Source of the DNA: a virus
Reading direction: 5' to 3' (one strand)
Length of the DNA stretch: 35,680 nucleotides
Virus record (IMG/VR): IMGVR_UViG_3300046684_000163
Location: 1 to 35,680 of that record
Translations under genes and position numbers: made by a program
The notes under the pieces: model-generated
The model's input: only the letters and a program-made list of their open reading frames with translations
Told to the model about the DNA's origin: nothing
The model's database searches: none
In this document: in pieces, positions 20,580 through 27,384 of the stretch
How the letters are laid out: each line of letters starts with the position of its first letter
Position numbering within the stretch: position 1 is the stretch's first letter

Positions 20580-21485
20580 TCATTCGCCCGGTTGCGCCCG
20601 GTAATCGGTCGGCAGGCCCGCGCGGCGCAGGCGCTCGGTCAACGTTCGGTTGGCCGCGAACGCCTTGTTGCGTTCCGCCTCCAGCAACGCTTGTTCCTTT
20701 TCAAGCGTTTCAATCTGCTTGTGCAAACTGGCGCGATCATCGGCCATCGACGGCGCAGCGGAAAGACGCTCCATGTACTCCGGCGCGCTCGTCGCGCGAT
20801 AGTCCCGGTGGGGAATAGGGTTCCAATACCACTCTTGTTTATTATCCGAGACACGCTCGCTCAGACCCGCCACACCGAGACGGGCCTGGAGTACTTCGAC
20901 CGCGCAGACCAGTTCGGCATGCTGGGCGTTCCGGAGGCGCAGCAAGCCAAGCGCTGTGGCCGCCCGGGCAAAGTCACTGGGCAGCGTTTCCCACACCGGC
21001 AACAGGCTCGCGTCCGTGACCTCAAGCGTTGCAAAGTCGCCACTCTCTTGGCCTTGCACACCCTTGGCCGGCACCGAGGCGACCGCGCCCATTTCGGCGG
21101 CGATTTCGTGCAGGGCACTTTTCAACCGCTGATTTTCCGTCTTCGCTTGCTCCAGTTGGTCGCGCAGGAACGCCGCCGGCCGGTAGGTGCTGCGCTTTGG
21201 CTCGGCCAAATAGCGGCCGTTGTCGCCCTCCGGCCACAGCTTTTTCAGCAGCGCGTCAAACCCAGGCTTTTTTGTCGTCTCCCAATTCGCTTGGCGGTGG
21301 TCAAGGTCTTCATGGGCTAGCAAGCCCAGGCTCAACACGCAACGCTCAAGACTGGTCAGGCTGATGGGCTTCACGCCGGCTTGTTTCTTTTTCAGCCGGT
21401 GCCGGCGCGCACGCTCGGCGCCGCTTAGCGGCTCTTCGCAGGCGGCCACAAGGTCCATGGTTCCGGGGTCGTTGGGATCGATCAT
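20580..21485 (-). CDS. Coiled-coil hypothetical protein
   Basis: A 301-aa protein from ATG 21485 (MIDPNDPGTMDLVAACEEPL), GGAGAG about 10 bases upstream. The region after about residue 30 (LSGAERARRHRLKKKQAGVK) is strongly basic. Two coiled-coil regions follow: AFLRDQLEQAKTENQRLKSA and HKQIETLEKEQALLEAERNK at the C-terminus. Overall make-up (basic patch plus coiled coils) recalls KfrA-like or other plasmid DNA-binding organisers, but I do not recognise the family. It is the largest accessory gene. Confidence 0.65.
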   Translation of the reverse strand: MIDPNDPGTMDLVAACEEPLSGAERARRHRLKKKQAGVKPISLTSLERCVLSLGLLAHEDLDHRQANWETTKKPGFDALLKKLWPEGDNGRYLAEPKRSTYRPAAFLRDQLEQAKTENQRLKSALHEIAAEMGAVASVPAKGVQGQESGDFATLEVTDASLLPVWETLPSDFARAATALGLLRLRNAQHAELVCAVEVLQARLGVAGLSERVSDNKQEWYWNPIPHRDYRATSAPEYMERLSAAPSMADDRASLHKQIETLEKEQALLEAERNKAFAANRTLTERLRRAGLPTDYRAQPGE

Positions 21486-21532
21486 TGCCGCACACTCTCC
21501 GAGAGCCCCGGCCATGGCCGGGGCGACTGTCC

Positions 21533-21736
21533 TTAAAGGCCGATTTCATCCATCAGGGTATCGAGGGCTTCGTCGCCTTCGCGCACCTGATATGCCGACA
21601 GCAACGCGGCGCGCGTCATGTTCTCAGCGACAGGCAGCACAGCGCCGCCCATCAAGCGGACGGCCTCAATCAGGCGGGGGGTTGGCAGTTGGTTGGCCAC
21701 TTGTTGCATGCGGGCCGAGCGTTGCGCGGTAGTCAT
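21533..21736 (-). CDS. Hypothetical protein behind an SD-sequestering hairpin
   Basis: A 67-aa helical protein (MTTAQRSARMQQVANQLPTP). Not recognised. Its ribosome-binding GGAG lies in the right arm of a 9-bp stem that closes the hairpin 21740-21787, only a few bases from the ATG, and repeat block E lies just upstream. Translation may therefore depend on opening of the hairpin. Confidence 0.6.
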   Translation of the reverse strand: MTTAQRSARMQQVANQLPTPRLIEAVRLMGGAVLPVAENMTRAALLSAYQVREGDEALDTLMDEIGL

Positions 21737-21739
21737 CGG

Positions 21740-21787
21740 GTCTGCTCCGGTGGTGGCCTTGGGTGTGTCCCCGGCCTTGGAGCAGAC
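21740..21787 (-). promoter_or_regulatory. 5' hairpin masking a ribosome-binding site
   Basis: Arms GTCTGCTCC and GGAGCAGAC pair on the transcript, hiding GGAG. Between the arms are two direct copies of CCAAGGCC 18 bases apart. The hairpin at 22615-22666 before another gene has the same pair of CCAAGGCC copies with the same 18-base spacing. Confidence 0.55.
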
Positions 21788-21796
21788 TTTAGAATC

Positions 21797-21839
21797 CTTT
21801 CGTTAATTCGTCAATTCGTTATTTCGTTATTTCGTTATC
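21797..21839. repeat. TTCGTTAA-type repeat block E
   Basis: Five tandem octamers (TTCGTTAA, TTCGTCAA, TTCGTTAT, TTCGTTAT, TTCGTTAT) covering the end of the 138-aa gene and the region before the 67-aa gene. Confidence 0.78.
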
Positions 21840-22235
21840 TGAATGACTGGGCGCCTCGGCCAGGCCGGCGTAGATACTCAGCAGCCTCCACACGGCATAA
21901 GGCACTTCCCCCTCGCCGCCGGCCCACTTGCGAATCTTGCGACCATCGACACCGACCAGCATGCCGGCCTGGCTGGCGGTCAAATCCGCCACCCGCATCA
22001 GCTCGCGAAACTCGGCCACGCTCGGCGCCTGCCAACCCGGGGCGTAAGCATCGAACAGCCCAGGGCGATCCAAGGCCAATTCCTGGCGCACTTGATCGGC
22101 CGTCATCGAGCGCGGCGAGTCGCCGAGCATTTCCAGTTGCACCGCATCGAGGCGCAGCGCCGCGCGCATCGCCTCCCACAAATCCGGCGCCTCTATTTTT
22201 GTACGTGACCCGTCACGCAGTAACAACGCAAACAT
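21819..22235 (-). CDS. HTH-containing hypothetical protein
   Basis: A 138-aa protein. The C-terminal half contains a helix-turn-helix pattern (DLTASQAGMLVGVDGRKIRK then WAGGEGEVPYAVWRLLSIYA) in the style of XRE-type or phage DNA-binding proteins. The N-terminal half (LLLRDGSRTKIEAPDLWEAM) is unassigned. GGAGG lies about 7 bases before ATG 22235. Its last codons are made of the octamer repeats of block E. A regulator of the accessory operon is a reasonable guess. Confidence 0.62.
   Translation of the reverse strand: MFALLLRDGSRTKIEAPDLWEAMRAALRLDAVQLEMLGDSPRSMTADQVRQELALDRPGLFDAYAPGWQAPSVAEFRELMRVADLTASQAGMLVGVDGRKIRKWAGGEGEVPYAVWRLLSIYAGLAEAPSHSDNEITK
22205..22216. repeat. GTGACCCGTCAC, variant of the dispersed motif
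   Basis: Same length and spacing as the 13-mer core but with both arms perfectly complementary (GTGAC-CC-GTCAC). Found in the 5' part of the 138-aa gene. Confidence 0.45.
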
Positions 22236-22256
22236 CCATCAGCCTCCAATGCTAAA

Positions 22257-22275
22257 CCGCCGGCAAGGCCGGCGG
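22257..22275 (-). terminator. GC-rich intergenic hairpin
   Basis: Eight-base-pair stem CCGCCGGC / GCCGGCGG with a 3-base loop, followed on the minus strand by TTT, 22 bases before the ATG of the 138-aa gene. It may be a weak terminator or attenuator. Confidence 0.4.
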
Positions 22276-22283
22276 GTTGTCGT

Positions 22284-22311
22284 CATTTCGTTAAATCGTT
22301 AAATCGTTATC
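22284..22311. repeat. TTCGTTAA-type repeat block F
   Basis: Three tandem octamers (TTCGTTAA, ATCGTTAA, ATCGTTAT) covering the 3' end of the 104-aa gene. Confidence 0.72.
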
Positions 22312-22613
22312 GGCTCAGGGCACAGTCGAACCTTGACCGACACCCCGGCATTCCAGCAAGTCCAGCCAGACGGCGAAGCCAGCAAGCCGACCCGACCGTA
22401 ATCCTCGCACAGATAGTAGCCTTGAGCCTCTAGCCAAATGCCAATGTCTATCAACTGCGAACGGTCCACCTCGGCACGCTTGCGAAACGCCGGCACCGCC
22501 AGTACCAGGCAATCGCGCTGCGATCCCCCGGCGATACGTGCATTCAGTTGGATCGCGTAACGCTCAAAAAAGGCCGCTTTCAAAGCGACCACATGCGGTG
22601 CTTGCTTGGTCAT
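22299..22613 (-). CDS. Hypothetical protein
   Basis: A 104-aa protein starting MTKQAPHVVALKAAFFERYA. It has a mixed alpha/beta look with several Cys (DCLVLAVPAF, YYLCEDYGRVGLL, GWTCWNAG). Not recognised. It is the first gene of the minus-strand accessory block and is preceded by hairpin 22615-22666 and repeat block G. Confidence 0.6.
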   Translation of the reverse strand: MTKQAPHVVALKAAFFERYAIQLNARIAGGSQRDCLVLAVPAFRKRAEVDRSQLIDIGIWLEAQGYYLCEDYGRVGLLASPSGWTCWNAGVSVKVRLCPEPITI

Positions 22614-22614
22614 C

Positions 22615-22666
22615 GGTTCAACCCCGGATAGCGGCCTTGGCGTAATGCCCGGCCTTGGGATGAACC
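22615..22666 (-). promoter_or_regulatory. 5' hairpin before the 104-aa gene
   Basis: GGTTCA and TGAACC arms, extended by CCC/GGG, ending one base before the ATG. Encloses two CCAAGGCC copies 18 bases apart, as in the hairpin at 21740-21787. Confidence 0.5.
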
Positions 22667-22676
22667 TTATGGGGCT

Positions 22677-22712
22677 TTCGTTATTTCGTCAATTCGTTAA
22701 TTCGTTATTTAC
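22677..22712. repeat. TTCGTTAA-type repeat block G
   Basis: Four tandem octamers (TTCGTTAT, TTCGTCAA, TTCGTTAA, TTCGTTAT) upstream of the first gene of the accessory block. Confidence 0.78.
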
Positions 22713-22719
22713 GAATTCA

Positions 22720-23373
22720 AACCTGCACCAGGCCGCTGCCGGCAGATCTGCACGACCTAAGCGCCCAGGGCGAACGCTAGGCGCGAACCTGGTCAAGGGT
22801 GGTCACGCCCTGGACCTTGCCGGGAATCGCCCCAGGCAGGCGCGGCTTAGCCCGCAGGCCTACAAATGTCGTAAGCGAACCCCCTACACTGATTGCTGGA
22901 GCGCTTGCGCGACGGATAGGGCGTAGCCGGCGCGTGAAGGAGCGAAGGGACGTCGACCAGGGCTGATGTCGGGCGCGGTGTTGGCACGGCCCACAGCGAC
23001 TGGAAGGCGCCTCACTGACGGAACGGCGGCGGTACCGACGCCGAGCTGTGTCCTTGCCCCGCGCCTCCAGGCGCGAAGTGGGCAGTCATTTTATTTCGTC
23101 AGCCCGTCATGCACACCTGGCACGGTTCATGAGCTTTAACGGCTCTTTCTTTTAAGCCTTGCGGTACCACTACACACCATAACTTGCAGATTTATAAAAG
23201 CAGGAAGGATGCCTGCGCGCGGCCGTGGACTTTTTGCTGGGTTCGGGTGCATCTCGGGAGGGGAAAAGGGTGCAGCGAGAGGGGATTTGCAGCGCCTGGC
23301 CGCCCGCTGGGGGCTTTCCTGGGCGCCAGGCGTGCGAATGCACCGCCTTGGGCGGTGCGCGGGATGGCGGGGC
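22720..23373. other. Long non-coding region downstream of repA; candidate replication origin
   Basis: No supported gene in about 650 bases. It holds GC-rich runs, an AT-richer patch near 23085-23200 and a hairpin GCACCGCC-TTG-GGCGGTGC at 23340-23358. IncFII/IncI-type replicons have their CIS element and origin just downstream of repA, which is this position. No clear DnaA box (TTATNCACA) was found, so the origin assignment is positional only. Confidence 0.4.
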
Positions 23374-24255
23374 TTAGGGGCTGGGGTAGCGGATGTTGAA
23401 CAGCTTGATTCGCTGCGACACCGACAGCGACTGGTTGTCCGGCTCGGCCATGAAGGCGGTCCAGGCGGCCGCTCGGGCGCGCTCGTTATCTTGGGCGGCC
23501 TGGGCCTGGGTCAGCGCTTCCTGGCGGCGCCGGGCGGCCTGGGCCTTGACGTGGGATTGCTTGCGCACTTCGCGTTCGGCGGCGTTATTGATCAGGGCGT
23601 CCGCGCGTTTCTTGCCGAAGGTTTCCAGCAGTTGCTTGCGCTTGGCTTTCTTCTGCGTGCGGGCCTCGGCGAGCTGGTAGCCCAGGCCGAGGTGAATGAA
23701 GAAGCGCGGGCGAATGTTGATCGTCACGCGGGTGATCCAGTAACGACCGTTGTGGCAGATCCGGCGCATCTTGCGGCGCACATAGCCGGACGCCTCCAAG
23801 GCGGCCATCAGGCGCGAGACGGTCCACTCTTGCAGGCTGGTGTCTTCGGCCAGGCCGCGCTGGCGGTTGAGGTGAAAGTCGCCGGTCTTGTTGTCGATGT
23901 AGCCCAGTACCAGGGTGGCAATGTCCATGCGCGCCAGGATTGGCTCGATGATTTCGGCCAGCGAATCCCAGCGTTTTTGGTTGGTGCGGTAGCCGCTGGT
24001 TTGGTAGACGTCGAATTCGCGCAGCCACTTGCACTGGCGGTCTTTGGCTTCTTCCCGCACGCGCTCGGCGGCTGTGCCGAGGAAGGTCCGGCGCTGGCTG
24101 TCGGTCAGGGCGCGCGGCCGGCGCTGCTGCGCCGAACGATCGACACGCTTGAGGCGTTTGGCGGGGGCTTTGGTCTGGACAGCGGACAGGCCGCTATAGA
24201 CGGCAGATTCGGGCGAACCTGGGAGGTAGTGGACGGTAGCCTTGGCGCGCTTCAC
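23374..24255 (-). CDS. repA: Plasmid replication initiator, RepA of IncFII/IncI-like type
   Basis: A 293-aa basic protein, close in length to R1 RepA (285 aa). It has a DNA-binding-like central part (SLQEWTVSRLMAALEASGYV then RRKMRRICHNGRYWITRVTI) and a long basic C-terminal helix region (QKKAKRKQLLETFGKKRADA, EREVRKQSHVKAQAARRRQE), like IncFII RepA. The start is the GTG at 24255, inside the stop of a 37-codon leader ORF (GTGA overlap). A longer frame from TTG 24369 overlaps the leader and is less likely. It initiates replication at the origin, probably downstream. Confidence 0.82.
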   Translation of the reverse strand: MKRAKATVHYLPGSPESAVYSGLSAVQTKAPAKRLKRVDRSAQQRRPRALTDSQRRTFLGTAAERVREEAKDRQCKWLREFDVYQTSGYRTNQKRWDSLAEIIEPILARMDIATLVLGYIDNKTGDFHLNRQRGLAEDTSLQEWTVSRLMAALEASGYVRRKMRRICHNGRYWITRVTINIRPRFFIHLGLGYQLAEARTQKKAKRKQLLETFGKKRADALINNAAEREVRKQSHVKAQAARRRQEALTQAQAAQDNERARAAAWTAFMAEPDNQSLSVSQRIKLFNIRYPSP

Positions 24256-24365
24256 GGGCGACCACCGACAGCCAAGGCCAGGCGCAGAACGCGGGCCAGG
24301 GGCTGCAAATCTATCAGCCCCTGCAAAAAGCCGGGGCGGCCTTCTACTGAGGCTTCGCCGATCAT
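24252..24365 (-). CDS. RepA leader peptide (Tap/RepY-like)
   Basis: A 37-codon ORF (MIGEASVEGRPGFLQGLIDL...) ending in a TGA that overlaps the repA GTG. In IncFII (tap) and IncI (repY) plasmids, translation of such a leader is needed to translate repA. AGGGAA lies 9 bases before the ATG, in the arm of a small hairpin (CCCTA-TAGGG, 24375-24389). No peptide homology is expected for these leaders; the arrangement is the evidence. Confidence 0.72.
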   Translation of the reverse strand: MIGEASVEGRPGFLQGLIDLQPLARVLRLALAVGGRP

Positions 24366-24390
24366 CCAAAACTTCCCTAATGGCTAGGGC

Positions 24391-24419
24391 TTGCTTATGC
24401 GGTGATCAGCTAATAGACT
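24391..24419 (+). promoter_or_regulatory. Predicted promoter of the antisense RNA
   Basis: TTGCTT (24391-24396), 17-bp spacer, TAGACT (24414-24419) on the plus strand, directed against the repA mRNA leader. Confidence 0.5.
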
Positions 24420-24425
24420 TCTACC

Positions 24426-24500
24426 TGCCCGGTGGGAAGCCAATTTTTTGTGCTGATCGCCAGAAACCCCCGTCCCGCCAAGGTCGGGGGTTTTCTTTTT
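24426..24500 (+). ncRNA. Predicted antisense RNA controlling repA (CopA/Inc-like)
   Basis: About 75 bases, ending in a terminator hairpin: 9-bp stem AAACCCCCG/CGGGGGTTT (24464-24472 with 24485-24493), inner CC/GG pairs, and a loop of exactly CGCCAA (24476-24481), followed by TTCTTTTTT. The mRNA strand thus shows a UUGGCG loop. That hexamer is the known pairing loop of IncI-alpha/IncB/IncL/M replicons. A complementary CGCCAA occurs on the mRNA at 24247-24242, just inside repA. Binding of this RNA would block leader and repA translation. Confidence 0.65.
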
Positions 24501-24586
24501 TAAGCCTGCCGAAAACTTTCTAATTCTTCTTGCTGCTGTGCCCCGAGGGGCTGACGGCGCTCAGAATAACGCGCCGATCTTTGGTC

Positions 24587-24603
24587 GTCCACAATTAGTG
24601 TAA
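24587..24603. promoter_or_regulatory. Weak repressor-operator-like site with adjacent palindrome
   Basis: GTCCAC-N5-GTGTAA matches one arm of the operator consensus fully and the other at 4 of 6 positions. It overlaps a perfect 14-bp palindrome GTGTAAATTTACAC (24598-24611). It lies upstream of the rep leader transcript and could link immunity to copy control. Confidence 0.35.
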
Positions 24604-24605
24604 AT

Positions 24606-24788
24606 TTACACAACCTTTAGCGAAACAACGGCCTGCCGCAACGTCTCCAGTTGCAGCGATTCCCCAGGGTGCGCCGTGTCGTCGTTGGCTTTTTGAATGC
24701 ACAACCACGCAACGTACTGATTAATCGCGTCGATAGTAGACGCTTGGTCACTTTTGATCAAAGGGTTTACAGAGGGGGTATTCGGCAT
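24606..24788 (-). CDS. Hypothetical small protein upstream of the rep region
   Basis: A 60-aa protein from ATG 24788 (MPNTPSVNPLIKSDQASTID), with AGGAAGGAAC just upstream; the frame extends ten codons further without a good site. One helical segment (AINQYVAWLCIQKAND) and a second at the C-terminus (SLQLETLRQAVVSLKVV). Its stop lies in the 14-bp palindrome. Not recognised; small regulators precede rep genes in several plasmids. Confidence 0.6.
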   Translation of the reverse strand: MPNTPSVNPLIKSDQASTIDAINQYVAWLCIQKANDDTAHPGESLQLETLRQAVVSLKVV

Positions 24789-24822
24789 GAGGGGTTCCTT
24801 CCTACAGCAGTCGTTCAAGTGC

Positions 24823-24844
24823 GGCGATTCTATCTAGAATCGCC
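24823..24844. repeat. 22-bp perfect palindrome
   Basis: GGCGATTCTA, a 2-base centre TC, then the exact reverse complement TAGAATCGCC. It lies 35 bases upstream of the 60-aa gene start, a good place for an operator. Confidence 0.75.
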
Positions 24845-25019
24845 CACTACTGGATAGATAAACAGTGGTGGCCTGTCGCCATTTCAGCAGCGGGGGCACT
24901 CTACCCGAGCCCGAGCAGAACGCCGCCACTTGTCTGACCGGTGACCCTGCCAGACCTCATTTAACTTAACGGGCGCGCCTCACCTTTCAAGGCCCGGCGA
25001 AAATTAAAGACCCAACAGC

Positions 25020-25045
25020 AAAACGCCCCGTCAGTGCGGGGCGTT
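25020..25045 (-). terminator. Terminator of the late operon
   Basis: AACGCCCCG / CGGGGCGTT stem with a 6-base loop, followed by TTTT on the minus strand. It starts inside the stop codon of the tail-fibre chaperone gene. The region 24845-25019 upstream contains no gene that I can support. Confidence 0.85.
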
Positions 25046-25634
25046 AGGGCGTAGCCAGGGGGCTGGAGGGCGCGGGCCATTCAATGGTTTGTGGGAATCC
25101 GCCTTGCTGCTCGATCCGGTTTAACGCAACGCGGTAGCGCTTCCAGCTCAGCAGGGCGGCCTCTTCGGCCGGCGTGGCCTCGCCCAGGTCTTGCGCATCC
25201 TGCAACGGGGCGATACGCAGCGCGGCGATGCTCAAGCGGCTGTCACGCTCCTTCAGAACATCGGCGATGGTCTCGGCCGCTTGGGCCGCCAGCTGGGCCG
25301 CTTGATCAAGCTGCCAGGCGCCATTCAGCCAGGCATGAAAAGGCCCGGGCCACGGCAACACCGTCATGCCTTCGGGCAGCTCACCCAGCACGTCGAGCGC
25401 CTGCACCGCCCCCGTGGCGGTGCTGTAGACCGCTCCGCGACAGTCGCGCACTTGCACCGGTTCGCCGGCCAGCAGCGTCCACACGAAGCCGTCGGCCGGC
25501 GCCGCGAGTTCATAGCCCAGGTCGATGGCGCCCTCTGGCGGCTGGAAGCCGATCCCCGGCGTCTCACCCAACAGGCAAGGGGATAGGGCGCCGGCCAGAT
25601 CGGCGATGTAAACCGTTTTGTAATTCACGTTCAT
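25044..25634 (-). CDS. Tail fibre assembly chaperone
   Basis: A 196-aa protein of the Caudo_TAP type (PF02413). The N-terminal half is variable; the C-terminal half ends with the typical DSRLSIAALRIAPLQDAQDL ... EEAALLSWKRYRVALNRI pattern, where L-x-x-W-K-x-Y-R-V is the family hallmark. It folds or attaches the fibre encoded directly upstream. It is the last gene of the late operon. Confidence 0.93.
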   Translation of the reverse strand: MNVNYKTVYIADLAGALSPCLLGETPGIGFQPPEGAIDLGYELAAPADGFVWTLLAGEPVQVRDCRGAVYSTATGAVQALDVLGELPEGMTVLPWPGPFHAWLNGAWQLDQAAQLAAQAAETIADVLKERDSRLSIAALRIAPLQDAQDLGEATPAEEAALLSWKRYRVALNRIEQQGGFPQTIEWPAPSSPLATP

Positions 25635-25641
25635 AGATACC

Positions 25642-26778
25642 TCAGATCATTTTCAGTCGGACGGGCCAGGCGATGTGTTTCGGGACCGTCTCAGCGCCGC
25701 CAGCGGCGCCAGTGCTGCCACCAGTCGGGGTGGCATAGGTGATGCTCCCGCCGCCCATCGCCTGCGTGCCGTAGCCTGTGGAGGATTGATAGTGGGCGTG
25801 ACTCTTGAAATCATCGAGCCGATAGCTGCCCGCCACACGGCCCGGATCGATCCCGGCAGACTCGTCAAGGGGTCGAAAGAATTTACCGCGCGGGTCTGGA
25901 GTACGGAACGTGGTCGCACCATCGCCCGAGGTCCACCCACCCTCCATGCCGCCGCGCGCGGCTTCGGTGGTGAGCATGCCCGAGGCTTGCGCGTGGTCCC
26001 ACACCCACGGCCATTCCGCGCGGAGGTAGACGTTGTTGCTGCCTGCCCAGCCGCCAGGCTGGAACGCCATAATGGTTTCAAACACCGGGCGCCCCAGGGG
26101 GGTCGCATCAAAGCGCGCAATAGGAAACCAGTTACCCGCGCCATCGCTGCGCAGATGCCAAAAATCCCCCGCCCCCATCAGCACAAAAAACGCATAACCC
26201 GCCGCGCGCAGGTGGGTGTGAAACTTGATCTTGTCAGTCCCCGCCGCCGTGACGGTCAAGCGATTGCCGCCGTTATCGACGCGGCGAATAATTACGTCAC
26301 GCACACCCAGCGCGCCATCCGAGGCGGGCAGCGTGATGTTCGTCGCGGCGGCCGTGCTATCGACCAGCACCAGCCCCAAGTCATTGGCCGTCAGCACCTT
26401 GGAAGCGGCGGTCGAAATCACCACGGCCGCCGCTTTCTTCGCAATGGCCTGATGCACGCGCAACGGCGACATGGACTTTTTCGAGTCGGTGCCATCTTCA
26501 GCCTCGGTCTGAGTCGCTTGCTTGACCAGGCCCAACACGGTCGCCGTCGCCTCGGGCGTCGCCTTGGCCTGCAAGGCGCTGATGGCCTGCAACAATTGGC
26601 CATTGTTGTGTTCGTCCGGGGTCAGCTCGGCGGCCTGGATAACGGCCAACAGCTCATCCGTAACACTGTTACCCCAGCTCGAGGGGATCAACGAGCCGAC
26701 CACGCCGGACGTGGTGTTTTCATCAATAAACTTACCGCCGACCAACCCGACGTTAGGCGTGCTTTTTGGATAATCCAT
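25642..26778 (-). CDS. Tail fibre / receptor-binding protein
   Basis: A 378-aa fibre. The N-terminus (residues about 1-110: PKSTPNVGLVGGKFIDENTT, ELLAVIQAAELTPD) is the conserved baseplate-attachment part of Pseudomonas-type fibres. The C-terminus shows a collar-like motif (TTFRTPDPRGKFFRPLDESA then GVDPGR-like and SHAHYQSSTGYG), with histidines that often bind a metal in trimeric tips. It decides host range. It directly follows gp48. Confidence 0.9.
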   Translation of the reverse strand: MDYPKSTPNVGLVGGKFIDENTTSGVVGSLIPSSWGNSVTDELLAVIQAAELTPDEHNNGQLLQAISALQAKATPEATATVLGLVKQATQTEAEDGTDSKKSMSPLRVHQAIAKKAAAVVISTAASKVLTANDLGLVLVDSTAAATNITLPASDGALGVRDVIIRRVDNGGNRLTVTAAGTDKIKFHTHLRAAGYAFFVLMGAGDFWHLRSDGAGNWFPIARFDATPLGRPVFETIMAFQPGGWAGSNNVYLRAEWPWVWDHAQASGMLTTEAARGGMEGGWTSGDGATTFRTPDPRGKFFRPLDESAGIDPGRVAGSYRLDDFKSHAHYQSSTGYGTQAMGGGSITYATPTGGSTGAAGGAETVPKHIAWPVRLKMI

Positions 26779-27384
26779 TTATTCAGCGTCCCCATAATTA
26801 ATAAATTCTAAAGCGTGCGCCGGGGCTGCCCGGCGGATCACGCACTCCAGCGCGCCGCTCGGGTTGACCCCGAAACGCTCCCCCCAAAAGCTCGCGCCAA
26901 AGCGCCGGCCCAGGCGCCGACGCGGCCCGGTGTTGAGCGTCCACATGAACTGGGCCGACCAGGTGCCGAAGTGATCGCGGCCAAACCGTGAGCGGCCAAA
27001 TCGGGGCGCTCGATGCTCGGTAATGCTGGCCTCGGGATACCCTTGCGTGATGGCCACCCCGATAAAGAAGGCCCGGCTTTGCCCGCCGACCTCAACCAGG
27101 CGGCGGCGCACGGCCAACTGGCGATCCTCAAACGCTGGATTCGCACCGAGGCACGGGTCGGGCAGATTCATCACCCGCTCCCAGTCCGGCACCAGCTCGC
27201 GCACCGTCTCGGGGAACATCTCGGCATACAGATCGGACAAGCGCAGGTCTTCGCGGGCCAGCTCCTGGGCGGCGCCTTGCAGCACTTCGCGCAGCTCCGG
27301 CAGCAGTTCAACGTCCCAGGCCGGCCCCGGCGGCAGCAGCGCCACCAGCTGCGCGTAGTAGTCGCTCGCGGTTCTTATCTCCAC
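26779..27384 (-). CDS. Baseplate protein, Mu gp48-like (DUF2313)
   Basis: A 201-aa protein starting MEIRTASDYYAQLVALLPPG. The YxxxLxxLLPPGxAW opening is the DUF2313 (PF10076) signature found in Mu gp48 and lambdoid YmfQ. It connects the baseplate wedge to the fibre. The C-terminus is rich in F-G-R repeats (RFGRSRFGRDHFG, RFGASFWGERFG). The start is GTG 27384, overlapping the gp47 gene end. Confidence 0.9.
   Translation of the reverse strand: MEIRTASDYYAQLVALLPPGPAWDVELLPELREVLQGAAQELAREDLRLSDLYAEMFPETVRELVPDWERVMNLPDPCLGANPAFEDRQLAVRRRLVEVGGQSRAFFIGVAITQGYPEASITEHRAPRFGRSRFGRDHFGTWSAQFMWTLNTGPRRRLGRRFGASFWGERFGVNPSGALECVIRRAAPAHALEFINYGDAE

Noticed and set aside
12618-22712. CRISPR array made of the AT-rich octamers
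   Set aside because: Units are 8 bases in direct tandem without spacers of 25-40 bases, and no cas gene is near.
23374-24369. repA start at TTG 24369
   Set aside because: This extension lies over the leader ORF in another frame, is Arg/Pro-rich, and the GTG at 24255 is coupled to the leader stop.
23209-24387. Long plus-strand open frame opposite repA
   Set aside because: Low-complexity Gly/Arg/Ala content and no ribosome-binding site; repA on the other strand has a coherent protein and leader arrangement.
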